A DNA stretch of 33,517 nt from Bradyrhizobium sp. STM 3843 (GCF_000239815.1 NZ_CAFK01000171.1:1-33517), one strand, 5' to 3'. Shown: positions 1-8,483, counted from the first letter of the stretch. Notes: generated by a model not told the origin, from the letters alone. A program made the numbers and translations.

Positions 1-2121
1 AGCGCGGCGCGTGAGCGCGGGCGGGGATCCGCGCAGGCCGCGACGCAGGCCGTCCGGTCGCCGTCGTTAGCCGCATTCGAACGCGGCACCGATCCGGTCC
101 GCGGCTTCGTGCCCAATGTGAGCTCAGCGGCGATGAAGTCCGACACGCCGATCCTGGAGACGCCGCAGTCGGTGTCCGTCATCAGTCGCGACCAGCTCGA
201 TGCGCGTGGCGCCACGACCCTGGTGGAAGGGCTGCAATATGTCGCCGGCCTGGCCGTGCAGACCGGCGGCACCGATCCGCGCTTTGAGAACGTCCAGATC
301 CGCGGCTTCGACATCAACGGCTACGGCAATTATCGCGACGGCCTGCGCGAGGTCAGCGATCCCAATTATTTCTCGCTGTTTCGCACCGAGCCATATGGCC
401 TGGAACGGATCGATGTGATCAAGGGGCCGAGCTCGGTGATGTACGGGCAGGGCGCGCCGGGCGGGCTCGTCGACAGCATCAGCAAGCGTCCGCCGGACAA
501 GGCCTTCGGCGAGGTGGTCGGCCTGTTCGGCAACTACAACCGCTATCAGGGCGCGTTCGACGTCGGCGGTCCCGTCACCAAGGACGGCTCGCTGCTCTAT
601 CGCGTCACCGGCGTATTCCGGGACGCCGCCGCCCCGATCGCGCATTTCTCCAACGACGTGAAGGACAACCGGATCTATATCGCGCCGGCGGTGACCTGGA
701 AACCGACCAATGACACCACGCTGACGATCCTTGCCGACTACACCAAGGATCTCACCGGCAACGCCTTTCCGCTGTCGGTGCTGCATGTCACATCGGCCGG
801 GATCACCGGCGTGAAGGCGCTGCCGATCTTTCTCGGCGATCCCAGCTACAACACATTCGCGCAGGAGCAGGCGCGGGTCGGCTATCAGTTCGAGCACAGA
901 TTCAGCAACAATCTGATCTTCGAATCGAAATCCCGTTATGGGCACTCCGAGCTCGACTACCGCTATCTGACCTATCTGGCCAATCCGCTCGATACGCTGA
1001 CGTCGTTCACGCGGCGGGCCAATCGCGTCGACGTGACCAGCGATTCCTTTGCGACCGACAACCATGTCGTTGCCACGCTCGGCACCGGGCCATTCCAGCA
1101 CACGGTCGTGTCCGGGGTCGATTACCAGATGCTGAACCTGCAGGATCGGACCACTACGGCGACGGCCGGCGTGCCGGCGCTCAACAGCCTCAATCCGGTC
1201 TACGGTCAGGCCATTCCGTTTCCGACCACGCTCTACACCGGATCGGCGGACCAGAAGATCGACCAGGTCGGCGTCTATCTGCAGGACCAGGTCAAGGTCC
1301 AGAACTGGATCCTGACGCTCGGCGGCCGCTTCGATGTCGCGGAGCAGGACACGCTCAGCCTGGTGACCAACGGCGTGGCGACAGCGACGCGGACAAAGAC
1401 GGAGAACACCGCCTTCACCAAGCGCGGCGCCGTTGCCTACGAGTTCGACGGCGGGCTCGTGCCCTATTACAGCTATTCGGAATCCTTCCTGCCGACGCCC
1501 GGCACGGATTTCAGCGGCTCGCCGTTCAAGCCCACGACCGCGCAGCAGCACGAGGTCGGCGTCAAATTCCAGCCGTCGCGCAGGCTCCTGGTCACGGCGG
1601 CCGCCTTTGACCTGACCCGGCAGAATTCCCTCACGACGGATCCCAACCATACTGTCTTTTCGGTGCAGCTCGGCGAGGTCAATTCGCGCGGCTTCGAGTT
1701 CGAGGCGCTCGCCGAGCTGATGCCCGGCCTCAATGCGGTCGCGACCTTCACCAGCCAGGACGTCAAGGTGACCCAGAGCTCTACCGCGGCCGAGATCGGC
1801 AAGGTGCCGACACTGGTGCCGGCCAACATGGCGTCCGCCTATCTGGACTACACGATCCAGACCGGCATCCTCGCCAATTGGGGATTGGGCGGAGGCGTCC
1901 GCTACACCGGCGAGACCTTCGCCAACAACACCAACACCATCGTCAACGACGGCTATGTCGTGTTCGACGCCGGGATCCATTATCGCCAACCCAAAGGCAT
2001 CAATCTGGCGCTGAACGTGAAGAACATTGCCGACCGCGTGACCACGGCCTGCACCACCAGTGGCGGCTGCCAATACACCAGTCCGCGCACCATCACCGGC
2101 ACCATCAGCTATCGCTGGTAA
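1..2121 (+). CDS. TonB-dependent siderophore receptor (5' end outside window)
   Basis: Outer-membrane beta-barrel that imports ferric siderophores using TonB energy. The reading frame is open from base 1, giving 706 visible codons, so the start and probably the signal peptide lie upstream; the GTG at 109 is internal to the frame and not a convincing start. The segment ETPQSVSVIS (about codons 53-62) is the typical start of the plug domain in FhuA/FpvA-type receptors, followed by plug motifs such as RGFDINGYGNYRDGLR and ERIDVIKGPSSVMYGQGAPGG. The rest is alternating beta-strand sequence, and the protein ends in an aromatic residue (ISYRW), as expected for barrel insertion. A PepSY membrane protein follows after 17 bases, a common siderophore-uptake pairing. 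The ferric ligand is not predictable. Confidence 0.95.
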   Translation, partial: SAARERGRGSAQAATQAVRSPSLAAFERGTDPVRGFVPNVSSAAMKSDTPILETPQSVSVISRDQLDARGATTLVEGLQYVAGLAVQTGGTDPRFENVQIRGFDINGYGNYRDGLREVSDPNYFSLFRTEPYGLERIDVIKGPSSVMYGQGAPGGLVDSISKRPPDKAFGEVVGLFGNYNRYQGAFDVGGPVTKDGSLLYRVTGVFRDAAAPIAHFSNDVKDNRIYIAPAVTWKPTNDTTLTILADYTKDLTGNAFPLSVLHVTSAGITGVKALPIFLGDPSYNTFAQEQARVGYQFEHRFSNNLIFESKSRYGHSELDYRYLTYLANPLDTLTSFTRRANRVDVTSDSFATDNHVVATLGTGPFQHTVVSGVDYQMLNLQDRTTTATAGVPALNSLNPVYGQAIPFPTTLYTGSADQKIDQVGVYLQDQVKVQNWILTLGGRFDVAEQDTLSLVTNGVATATRTKTENTAFTKRGAVAYEFDGGLVPYYSYSESFLPTPGTDFSGSPFKPTTAQQHEVGVKFQPSRRLLVTAAAFDLTRQNSLTTDPNHTVFSVQLGEVNSRGFEFEALAELMPGLNAVATFTSQDVKVTQSSTAAEIGKVPTLVPANMASAYLDYTIQTGILANWGLGGGVRYTGETFANNTNTIVNDGYVVFDAGIHYRQPKGINLALNVKNIADRVTTACTTSGGCQYTSPRTITGTISYRW

Positions 2122-2138
2122 GGGAGGTCGGACAGAGC

Positions 2139-3284
2139 ATGGCACGCGCGCGCACCATCCGGCTGTGGTCGTCGGTCCATACCTGGACGTCGTTGGCAAG
2201 CATGCTGTTCCTGCTGATGCTGTGCATCACCGGACTGCCGCTGATCTTCCACGACGAGATCGACGATTGGCTCGAACGAGAGATCGCTGCGCCGGACATG
2301 CCGGCCGACACGCCGCGCGTCTCGCTCGACCGGGCGATTGCAGCCGCGCAGGCGCGCTTTCCCGGACAATACGTGCTGTTTGCAAGTCTGCAGCAGAGCG
2401 AGCCGCTGGTGACGGTTGCGCTATCGCCGACGCCGGTCCCGGCGCCGGGCGCGTTTCATCGCGTCACCATCGACGCCCGCACCGCTGCGGTGCTCGGCGA
2501 GGAGGCGCCGCATCTGGACGTGATGGACATCGTGCTGCGCATCCACAAGGACATGTTCGCAGGGCTTCCCGGCGAGCTTTTCCTGGGCGTGATCGGGCTC
2601 GTTTTGGTGCTGTCGCTGATCTCCGGCGTCGTGCTGTATGGTCCGTTCATGCGCAAGCTTGCCTTCGGCACCGTTCGCGGCCACGCCTCGCCACGGCTGA
2701 GATGGCTCGACACCCACAATCTGCTCGGCATCCTCACCGTGACCTGGATGCTGGCAGTCGGCCTGACCGGTACCATCAACACGCTGGCCACGCCGCTGTT
2801 CGATCTCTGGCGCGCGCAGCTGCTTCCGAGCCTGCTCGCCCCTTATCAGGGCAGGCCGGTGGCGAAGGCGGCTTCGGTCGAAGCCGCGGTGACCGCGGTG
2901 CGCACGCGGTTTCCGGACCGGCTGATCAGTTCGGTGACCCTGCCGACCGCGGCGCGGTTTGGCAGCCCGCAGCATCTGATCGTCTGGACCAAGGGCCGGA
3001 CGCCGTTCTCGGCCCGGATGTTGCGGCCGGTGCTGGTCGAGGCGGAAGATGCCGAGCGCATCGTCTCGCCCGAGGTGCCGTGGTATCTGCAGGGCCTGCA
3101 GGTGTCGCGTCCGCTGCATTTCGGCGACTATGGCGGTTGGCCGCTGAAGATCATCTGGGCATTGCTCGACCTGATTGCGATCATCGTGCTCGGCAGCGGG
3201 GTCTATCTATGGGCGGCACGCAGGCGCGTCGCGCGGCGAAATCCGTCGCTCGCAGTTGACGCGGGCGAGGCCGCACCGTCATGA
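2139..3284 (+). CDS. PepSY-associated TM (PiuB-like) membrane protein
   Basis: A 381-residue inner-membrane protein of the PepSY_TM/PiuB family, which accompanies TonB-dependent siderophore receptors and is linked to reductive release of iron from siderophores in some members. Predicted helices lie near residues 17-37, 145-168, 193-216 and 345-372, with PepSY-like periplasmic segments between them. Histidines H14, H136 and H193 next to helices resemble the conserved histidines of the family. The frame is open further upstream into the receptor gene, but the ATG at 2139 is chosen because the protein then begins with the family-typical RLWSSVHTWTSL stretch and AGGGAGG lies 11 bases upstream. 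It is 17 bases after the receptor stop and overlaps the next gene by four bases. Confidence 0.9.
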   Translation: MARARTIRLWSSVHTWTSLASMLFLLMLCITGLPLIFHDEIDDWLEREIAAPDMPADTPRVSLDRAIAAAQARFPGQYVLFASLQQSEPLVTVALSPTPVPAPGAFHRVTIDARTAAVLGEEAPHLDVMDIVLRIHKDMFAGLPGELFLGVIGLVLVLSLISGVVLYGPFMRKLAFGTVRGHASPRLRWLDTHNLLGILTVTWMLAVGLTGTINTLATPLFDLWRAQLLPSLLAPYQGRPVAKAASVEAAVTAVRTRFPDRLISSVTLPTAARFGSPQHLIVWTKGRTPFSARMLRPVLVEAEDAERIVSPEVPWYLQGLQVSRPLHFGDYGGWPLKIIWALLDLIAIIVLGSGVYLWAARRRVARRNPSLAVDAGEAAPS

Positions 3285-3502
3285 CGCGGATCGCACCCGG
3301 CGGAACGGCCTCGCCGCACTTCAGGCCCCGCAGCACCTGGCAGGTGTTCCGGGCACCGCTCGCCGTCGGCCTTGCCGCCGCTGCCGGCCTGACCTTCGCA
3401 TTGTTCGGTGACGGCGTCTGGGACGCTGTATCGTGGGTGGCGCTGTCAATTCCCGTGGTGCTGAGCCTCATCTACGGCCTGCGCGCCGCCGGCGGACGCT
3501 GA
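3281..3502 (+). CDS. small membrane protein of the siderophore operon
   Basis: A 73-residue protein whose ATG overlaps the TGA of the PepSY gene (ATGA), so it is probably translationally coupled. It has a basic, proline-containing N-terminus and two hydrophobic stretches at about residues 27-43 and 48-67, suggesting a two-helix inner-membrane protein. I do not recognise a named family, though small proteins of this kind often end PepSY-receptor operons in rhizobia. It probably assists the PepSY protein; this is inferred from context only. Confidence 0.75.
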   Translation: MTRIAPGGTASPHFRPRSTWQVFRAPLAVGLAAAAGLTFALFGDGVWDAVSWVALSIPVVLSLIYGLRAAGGR

Positions 3503-3627
3503 GACGGCGGTCAGGCTCGGACTTTCCGTTCATCGAAAAGGTCTTTATAGCGATAGCCCTACTTGAGAGAAGCGCGTCCCGGTATCGAGACGGCCGCGCT
3601 TTATCGTCCAAATGGGGCATTCAATCG

Positions 3628-4263
3628 ATGATGTTCCGATCATGGCGCGCGATGGTGGCCGGGCTGGTCCTGGCCGTCTCGGTCCACACCGCGATCGCGG
3701 CCGAGGGTTCACCGGCCGAGCAGATCTCCGAGTTCCGCCTCAAGCATGGTGAGGTCCGTGTCAGCAGAGATGCAACGCTCGACCGCATCGCCGCCGAGCA
3801 GGCGCGGGCGATGGCTGCGAAGGACGATCTGAGCCACGAGGTGCTCGGGCCGTTCACGCGCCGCGTGGCGCCGTCCAACGCCGGTCGCGCGGCGGAGAAC
3901 ATTGCTTACGGCTATGAAAGCTTCGACAAGACGCTCGGGCAATGGATCAATTCGCCGCCGCATCGCAAGAACCTGCTGCTGCACAACGCAACCAAGGTCG
4001 GCATCGCCAGCGCCAAGAACGCCAGCGGCAAGCGCACCTATTGGGCGATGGTGATCGCCGGCGACTACGAGACCAAGCCGCCGGTCAAGAACGACAAGGG
4101 CAAAGACAAGACCAGAGGCAAGCCGCCTGTCGTGGCGCAGGCCAAGGCGGAGACCAAATCTGCCGCCAAGTCCGAGCCAAAGTCCGAACCGGCGCACAAA
4201 TGGGGCGCTTCGCCGCCGAAGGATTGCCACCTGAACATCAAGGTGCTCGGACTATGCATCTGA
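3628..4263 (+). CDS. secreted CAP (SCP/PR1-like) domain protein
   Basis: A 211-residue exported protein. Residues 1-25 form a signal peptide ending near AIAA. Residues about 30-147 form a CAP domain: a helix with EQISEFRLKHG, H70 in DLSHE, E90 in AENIAYGY, and the signature LGQWINSPPHRKNLL followed by the VGIAS and YWAMVIAGDY strands. The C-terminal 60 residues are rich in Lys, Ala and Pro, a basic tail that may contact the cell wall or polyanions. Bacterial CAP proteins are generally secreted and their biochemical roles are poorly known. The ATG at 3628 (or the next codon, 3631) is chosen because it places the signal peptide at the N-terminus; an upstream extension of the frame lacks signal character. 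The gene appears monocistronic. Confidence 0.88.
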   Translation: MMFRSWRAMVAGLVLAVSVHTAIAAEGSPAEQISEFRLKHGEVRVSRDATLDRIAAEQARAMAAKDDLSHEVLGPFTRRVAPSNAGRAAENIAYGYESFDKTLGQWINSPPHRKNLLLHNATKVGIASAKNASGKRTYWAMVIAGDYETKPPVKNDKGKDKTRGKPPVVAQAKAETKSAAKSEPKSEPAHKWGASPPKDCHLNIKVLGLCI

Positions 4264-4297
4264 TGTGAGCGGCGCGAAACCAGCGGGTTCGTATCGC

Positions 4298-5026
4298 TCA
4301 CAGCGCCGGCTTCTTCAAATGCAGGTAGCCCGGCTCGAATTCGCCGATGGCGACAAGCTTCGGCCAGCTGTGGATGGTGAGCAAGCCGCCGCGAAAATCG
4401 AACGCACGGCTCGCGCGTAATTCGGCCAAGGTCCGGTTGACGGTCGCGATCGCCATGCCGAGCGCTTCGCCGAGCTGAGGCAGGCTGATCGGCAGCTCCA
4501 GCGCATTGTCGTCGGCGAGGTCCAGGGCGCGTGCGCGATAGAACAATTCGCAGAACAGATGCGCCATGCGGGCGGGCTTGGCTCGCGCGCTGTTGTTGGT
4601 GATCGCCTCGCGAAAGATCGCGGCATCGATCAGGGTCTCGCGCCAGATCGCGAAGCCGAGCGTCGGCCTGCGACTGATCGCGCGCACCAGCTCCTGGTGC
4701 GGAATGGTGGCGACCGCCGCCGGACCGATCGCGCACACGGCATGATCCATCTGGTCAAGGAACAGCGCCTGGGCGTCGGGCCAATCACCGGCCATGTGGA
4801 ACGAGATGTATTGCCGCGCGCCGGTCGACAGCAGATGATAGCGCGCGAGCCAGCCGGAGACGACGACGGCCGAGACATCCGGATCGTCGCCCTGCCGGAT
4901 CAGGTCCTCATTGCCGGCGAGTTCCCGCACCGTCAAGCTCAAGCCGTTCACCTCGGCGACGTCCTCGTTGGACAGCCGCGAATGCTGCTTGAGCTTTCTC
5001 AACAGGATCCGGTCCGGGTTCCGCAT
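4298..5026 (-). CDS. Crp/Fnr family transcriptional regulator
   Basis: A 242-residue regulator with a cyclic-nucleotide-binding-like N-terminal fold (about residues 15-130; GDDPDVSAVVVSGWLARYH) and a C-terminal helix-turn-helix at about 181-204 (SLPQLGEALGMAIATVNRTL). The few cysteines present do not form an Fnr-type Fe-S cluster motif, so a redox-cluster sensor is unlikely; the ligand is unknown. Two starts are plausible: the ATG at 5026 with GAAGG about 7 bases upstream, giving a typical family length, or the ATG at 5077 with AGGAA 7 bases upstream, adding 17 residues. A short inverted repeat, TATCA-AA-TGATA at 5054-5065, lies between them and could be a self-regulatory site if the shorter start is right. 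It is divergent from the small gene at 5152. Confidence 0.9.
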   Translation of the reverse strand: MRNPDRILLRKLKQHSRLSNEDVAEVNGLSLTVRELAGNEDLIRQGDDPDVSAVVVSGWLARYHLLSTGARQYISFHMAGDWPDAQALFLDQMDHAVCAIGPAAVATIPHQELVRAISRRPTLGFAIWRETLIDAAIFREAITNNSARAKPARMAHLFCELFYRARALDLADDNALELPISLPQLGEALGMAIATVNRTLAELRASRAFDFRGGLLTIHSWPKLVAIGEFEPGYLHLKKPAL

Positions 5027-5151
5027 GAAAGCGCCTTCGTCAGGTGACCTCCGTATCAAATGATATGCTGCGGACATCGGTTCCTGCCTACGCTCCGCAA
5101 ATGGGGGAGGAATGATGGGCAGGCGGAGGCGTCGCGCCCGGGAGATGAACC

Positions 5152-5385
5152 GTGCCGCACATCGCATTCCTGCACCGCATCCGTCAGCTGTTCGGTGGGA
5201 GCAGCCCCCACGTCGATGTTCTCGCCGAGGCGCTGGCCGACGGCCGGCTCAAGCAGCCCGCGCAACCGATGACCGATCAGGAGCTGGCCCGCGCCATCCG
5301 CGAATTTCAGAATGCCCCGCCATCGGAGGCGACGTTGAAGCGGCTCCGCGAGCGCTTGGATAGCATCAACAAAGCCGGCTGCTGA
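5152..5385 (+). CDS. small hypothetical protein
   Basis: A 77-residue soluble protein starting at GTG with a GGGAGA ribosome-binding site 6 bases upstream. The N-terminal third is basic and aromatic (HRIRQLFGG); the C-terminal half is predicted helical (MTDQELARAIREFQN and EATLKRLRERLDSI). No family is recognised and no catalytic motif is visible. It is transcribed away from the Crp/Fnr gene, which could control it. Support comes from the good start context and protein-like composition; it remains only moderately secure. Confidence 0.5.
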   Translation: MPHIAFLHRIRQLFGGSSPHVDVLAEALADGRLKQPAQPMTDQELARAIREFQNAPPSEATLKRLRERLDSINKAGC

Positions 5386-5480
5386 CCGCGGGCAGCTGGC
5401 TTCGCTAACCTCAGCAGCACGAGCACGTGTCGTTGGTCTCGCGGCCAGGGGTGGAGCGCGTCGAAGGGGAGCAAATAAGA

Positions 5481-5512
5481 AGCCCCTCTTTCTCGCGAGA
5501 GAAGGAGGGGCT
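5481..5512 (-). terminator. intrinsic terminator hairpin
   Basis: A 14-bp stem (arms AGCCCCTCTTTCTC and GAGAAGGAGGGGCT, one G-T wobble) closes on a GCGA tetraloop. On the minus strand it is followed by TTCTTATTTG, so it best serves the small gene at 5556-5879. It could also stop read-through from the plus-strand gene ending at 5385. Confidence 0.8.
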
Positions 5513-5555
5513 GGCTTTGTTGACTTGGTCCTTCGCGTTCAGCGACGATTATGCG

Positions 5556-5879
5556 CTAACGGCTCTTTGCTCCCGCATGCGGGCTCATCGTGCCCATCGT
5601 GCCGTTCTGGTTGGTGACGTCATCGTCCATGCCCGTGCTGCTGCCGGTGCGGCCGCCCGTGGCCGTGCTGCTGCCGGTGCCGCGTCCGACAGTGCCCGCG
5701 CCGGTCGAGGAGCCGCTGAGATTGGTGCCGGTGCTGCCACCGCTCGTCGTTCCGGATGTCGTACCCGACATGCCCGTGCTGCCGCCTGCGGCGCCGCTTC
5801 CCGCGCCGCCGCCTTGCGCCAGTGCGAGCGAGCCGGTCAGTGCGAGCGCCACCGCCAATCCGATCGTGGTGAACTTCAT
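5556..5879 (-). CDS. small secreted Gly/Ser/Thr-rich protein
   Basis: A 107-residue exported protein. Residues 1-22 form a clear signal peptide (MKFTTIGLAVALALTGSLALAQ). The mature part is almost entirely Gly, Ser, Thr and Ala in short imperfect repeats (GMSGTTSGTTSGG, GSSTGAGTVG, GSSTATGGRTGSSTGM) and ends in a slightly more complex tail with MDDDVTNQNGTMGTM. It is probably disordered. The start at 5879 is fixed by the signal peptide and by AAAGGA 8 bases upstream. An EcfG-like promoter lies just upstream (5911-5935), suggesting expression in stationary phase or stress. Function is unknown. Confidence 0.78.
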   Translation of the reverse strand: MKFTTIGLAVALALTGSLALAQGGGAGSGAAGGSTGMSGTTSGTTSGGSTGTNLSGSSTGAGTVGRGTGSSTATGGRTGSSTGMDDDVTNQNGTMGTMSPHAGAKSR

Positions 5880-5910
5880 GTCATGTCCTTTCGCTTGGGA
5901 GGCGAACACC

Positions 5911-5935
5911 AACCTCGCGCTGAGGTCGCCGTTCC
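5911..5935 (-). promoter_or_regulatory. candidate EcfG (general stress sigma) promoter
   Basis: Read on the minus strand, GGAAC (5935-5931) is followed after 16 bases by GGTT (5914-5911). The alphaproteobacterial EcfG consensus is GGAAC-N16/17-CGTT, so nine of ten specified positions at most and eight of nine fixed bases match. The -10 element lies about 32 bases before the ATG at 5879, a suitable distance. Confidence 0.55.
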
Positions 5936-5958
5936 CCACAGCATGGCCGGAGACGTCG

Positions 5959-6552
5959 CTATCCACGTCCCTTGTTGTCGACGTGATCCTGCAACTGTTC
6001 GGTCTGCACCCATCGTCCGTCCTCGCCGCGCTCGCGCGAGCTTGCCGCCTTGTCGCGGTTCGACAGCACCATGTTCTCACCGACCAGATCATCCTGCAGG
6101 TTGGTCATGCCGCCCGAGCCGTCTCCTTTGCCTTTGAGGTGCGGACCGGCCGATGAGTCGCGGCTGGTTCGCTGCGGGACGGTCTCACGATCCAGCTCGC
6201 GTTCGATCTCCCGCGCCAGTTCGCTGGAATCGGGATTATCCGGCTTGCGTTCGAGCATGCGCAGCTGCTGCTCGTGAGTCTTGCGGCCCTGTAGCTGCAT
6301 GTGCCGCGAGGGACCGCTACGATCGGGCTTCGGTGGTGCGCGACGCCGGTCCATAACCTCGGCCTTGTCGATGCCGCCCAGTGCATTGGTGTCGTTCTCG
6401 ACGTCGCCTTCGATGGTGTTGGCGCCTTCGATCTGCTCGAGGTCATCGAGGCTCGCCTGCGCCATGGTGACGCCCTTGGAGGCGCCGATCAGCGGATTGC
6501 GCGCCAAATCGACATTGGTGGGTTTTGGCAGCTTGGGATGTTTGTTGCTCAT
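5959..6552 (-). CDS. hydrophilic hypothetical protein
   Basis: A 197-residue, very hydrophilic protein lacking signal peptide, membrane segments and recognisable enzyme motifs. It is rich in Asp, Glu, Arg, Lys and Gln, with likely helical stretches (AQASLDDLEQIEG near residue 31; SELAREIERELDRE near residue 108) in an otherwise disordered chain. The ATG at 6552 has GGAGGG 9 bases upstream and overlaps the stop of the preceding gene (ATGA), indicating translational coupling. The shared EcfG-like promoter upstream of the pair and the hydrophilin-like composition suggest a stress-protection role; this is inference. Confidence 0.75.
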   Translation of the reverse strand: MSNKHPKLPKPTNVDLARNPLIGASKGVTMAQASLDDLEQIEGANTIEGDVENDTNALGGIDKAEVMDRRRAPPKPDRSGPSRHMQLQGRKTHEQQLRMLERKPDNPDSSELAREIERELDRETVPQRTSRDSSAGPHLKGKGDGSGGMTNLQDDLVGENMVLSNRDKAASSRERGEDGRWVQTEQLQDHVDNKGRG

Positions 6553-6776
6553 CGCTTGAACCCTCCATGCGCCGGATGCGTGTTCCCGCCCTTGGCTTCG
6601 GATTCGTGGGTGTGATGAGAATCGTGCTCGCCACCACCACCGGAGACGCGGCTGCGGCGCCGCATCGGGTCGTCGGCCGGCGGCTTCTCGATATGCAAAG
6701 GTTCCTTGGCATTCTCATGCGACGCGCCAGGGCCGCCCTGGCGAATGCTCGCTTTGGTCCTGGTCGAGGTCGACAT
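6549..6776 (-). CDS. small hydrophilic hypothetical protein
   Basis: A 75-residue, probably disordered protein beginning MSTSTRTKASIRQGG and ending in a His/Gly-rich tail (GGGGEHDSHHTHESE). The frame extends upstream, but the ATG at 6776 is preferred because GAGGA lies 7 bases upstream and the candidate promoter is only about 50 bases away. The stop overlaps the next start by four bases, making a two-gene operon. The histidine cluster could bind metal, but this is weak. No family is recognised. Confidence 0.7.
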   Translation of the reverse strand: MSTSTRTKASIRQGGPGASHENAKEPLHIEKPPADDPMRRRSRVSGGGGEHDSHHTHESEAKGGNTHPAHGGFKR

Positions 6777-6828
6777 GCTGGTTCCTCGCGTTCCCTGCCG
6801 GTCTAGTGTGACCGGCGTGCGAAAGACC

Positions 6829-6853
6829 AACGCGAGCCTCGAAGCAGGGTTCT
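6829..6853 (-). promoter_or_regulatory. candidate EcfG promoter for the two-gene operon
   Basis: On the minus strand AGAAC (6853-6849) is separated by 16 bases from CGTT (6832-6829). This differs from the EcfG consensus GGAAC-N16/17-CGTT by one base. The -10 element lies 52 bases before the ATG at 6776. Confidence 0.55.
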
Positions 6854-6920
6854 AAATACAACATGGATTGATCATGCCGCCGGACGACAGACGAGAATGC
6901 GCCGGGACCGTCGCGCGTGC

Positions 6921-8483
6921 TCAGTTGCGGACTTCGCCTTCGACCGCCAGCTCCTTGCCGTATCGGCCACGCGTCTTGAACACCACCTTGTCGCCATCGA
7001 AGGTGAGGCGCCATGTGCGCTCTTCGCCTTGGCCAATGAACTGCACGTCGATCACGAATGTCGTGGCGTCGATCCAGCTGCCTTTCATGGCCCGATAGGC
7101 GTAAGGTTGCCAGGGATGGCTTTGCGCGGTCTTGCGGTAGGTGCCGTCGAGGCCGATCGGATTCTGCAGGTGCAGAATGTTGTTACCAGGGCCCGGCCTT
7201 GGGATGTCCCATGCGACATGAGGATCGGTGCCCGTGAGCTCAAGCGTGATGGCGTTGACGCCGAGCGGGCCGGGCGGGAAGGTGTAGGTCTTGCCTGAGA
7301 TGGTCGCCGCGATCTCCGGCACCGCACCGACCGCACTCTGCGTCTCCGTTGCGGCATCGCGGACGGCTGCAGCGAGGTCGGCCGCGGCTTGGGGCGCGGC
7401 AGGCAGGGCCCCGTCCGATTTGACCGCTGCTGAAATGTCGTTCGCGAGCTTGCGGAACGGACAGAAGTCGCGCGCGGTCATCACCGCCACGATATCCGGA
7501 TCGGGCAGCACCATGATGACCTGGCAGTGATAGCCCACCGCCATGAAGACGTTGCGGTCCGGCAGCGCCCAGAACTGGTTGGCATAGCGCAGGCCGGGCT
7601 CGAACTTCGCGTTCATGCTGACGGTGGCGTGGTTGACTACGTCGATCCAGGTGGGCGGCAGCAGCTGCTGCTCGCCCCAGCGCCCGCCGCGAAGATAGAG
7701 ATAGCCGATCTTCGCCATGTCGCGCGGTTTCAGCGCCAGGCCGAAACCGCCGCTCGAAACCCCTTGGGGATCTTTGAACCAGGCGTGGTCCGTGATGCCG
7801 AGCGGCGCGAACAGCCTTTCGACGGCGAATTGTTCCGCACTCCGGCCGGTGAGCTTGGTCACGATGGCGGAGAGCAGATGCGAGTTGCCGCTGTTGTAGT
7901 AGAATGCCTCGCCCGGCGAGTGCGCCATCGGCTGGTCGAGAATGTACTGGACCCAGTCAGGGCTTCGTCCCAGCTCGAAAATGGATTTCTCGGGGCCGCC
8001 GTTATAGCCTTCGTCCCAGTCCAGGCCCGAGGTCATGTTGAGCAGATGCTGGACGGTGATCGCCTGCTTGCGCTCGTCGACATTGGCGATCTTGCGATCA
8101 TGGAAGAAATCGAGCGCCGGATGATCGAGGCTGTCGAGCACCCCATCCTTCTGCAGCATTGCGATCAACGTGGCGACCACCGCCTTGGTCGAGGAATTGA
8201 TGATGTGCAGCTCGTCGGCCTTGTAGGGCGCGTAGGAGGCGTCGAGCACGATGCGGCCGTGGCGCGCGATCAGCAGGCTGTCGAGCCTGAGCGTCCTGCC
8301 GGACGCGACGAGCTTGGCCAGCGCCGCCGAATCCATGCCTTCCTCTTCCGGCGCGGCGCTGTGCCAGTCGGGGACGGGCCAGACAGTCGGCTTGCTGTCC
8401 ACGGCGGATGCGTTCTGAGCAAAGAGGCCGGCGAGCACGAGACCAAGCGCAAGCTGCAAGCAGCCGATCCTGTTCTTGAACAT
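6921..8483 (-). CDS. beta-lactamase-related serine hydrolase (penicillin-binding protein/class C fold)
   Basis: A 520-residue exported serine hydrolase. Residues 1-27 form a signal peptide ending near QNASA. The S-x-x-K catalytic motif is SSTK (residues 97-100), in the context IINSSTKAVVATLIA, and the second motif is the tyrosine of YYN (about 195-197, in AFYYNSGNSHLLS). The PLGITDHAW and GGFGLALKPRDMAKIGYLYL segments are typical of the family. About 130 C-terminal residues (from ETQSAVGAVPEI) form an extra beta-rich domain. Substrates of such proteins range from peptidoglycan peptides to esters, and this one cannot be specified. An in-frame TTG lies six bases upstream; the ATG at 8483 is preferred, although its ribosome site is weak. 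Confidence 0.88.
   Translation of the reverse strand: MFKNRIGCLQLALGLVLAGLFAQNASAVDSKPTVWPVPDWHSAAPEEEGMDSAALAKLVASGRTLRLDSLLIARHGRIVLDASYAPYKADELHIINSSTKAVVATLIAMLQKDGVLDSLDHPALDFFHDRKIANVDERKQAITVQHLLNMTSGLDWDEGYNGGPEKSIFELGRSPDWVQYILDQPMAHSPGEAFYYNSGNSHLLSAIVTKLTGRSAEQFAVERLFAPLGITDHAWFKDPQGVSSGGFGLALKPRDMAKIGYLYLRGGRWGEQQLLPPTWIDVVNHATVSMNAKFEPGLRYANQFWALPDRNVFMAVGYHCQVIMVLPDPDIVAVMTARDFCPFRKLANDISAAVKSDGALPAAPQAAADLAAAVRDAATETQSAVGAVPEIAATISGKTYTFPPGPLGVNAITLELTGTDPHVAWDIPRPGPGNNILHLQNPIGLDGTYRKTAQSHPWQPYAYRAMKGSWIDATTFVIDVQFIGQGEERTWRLTFDGDKVVFKTRGRYGKELAVEGEVRN

Noticed and set aside
124..2199. 691-codon open frame on the minus strand opposite the TonB receptor gene
   Set aside because: Antisense shadow caused by high GC; Arg/Gly/Asp-rich composition without domains, whereas the plus strand encodes a clear receptor.
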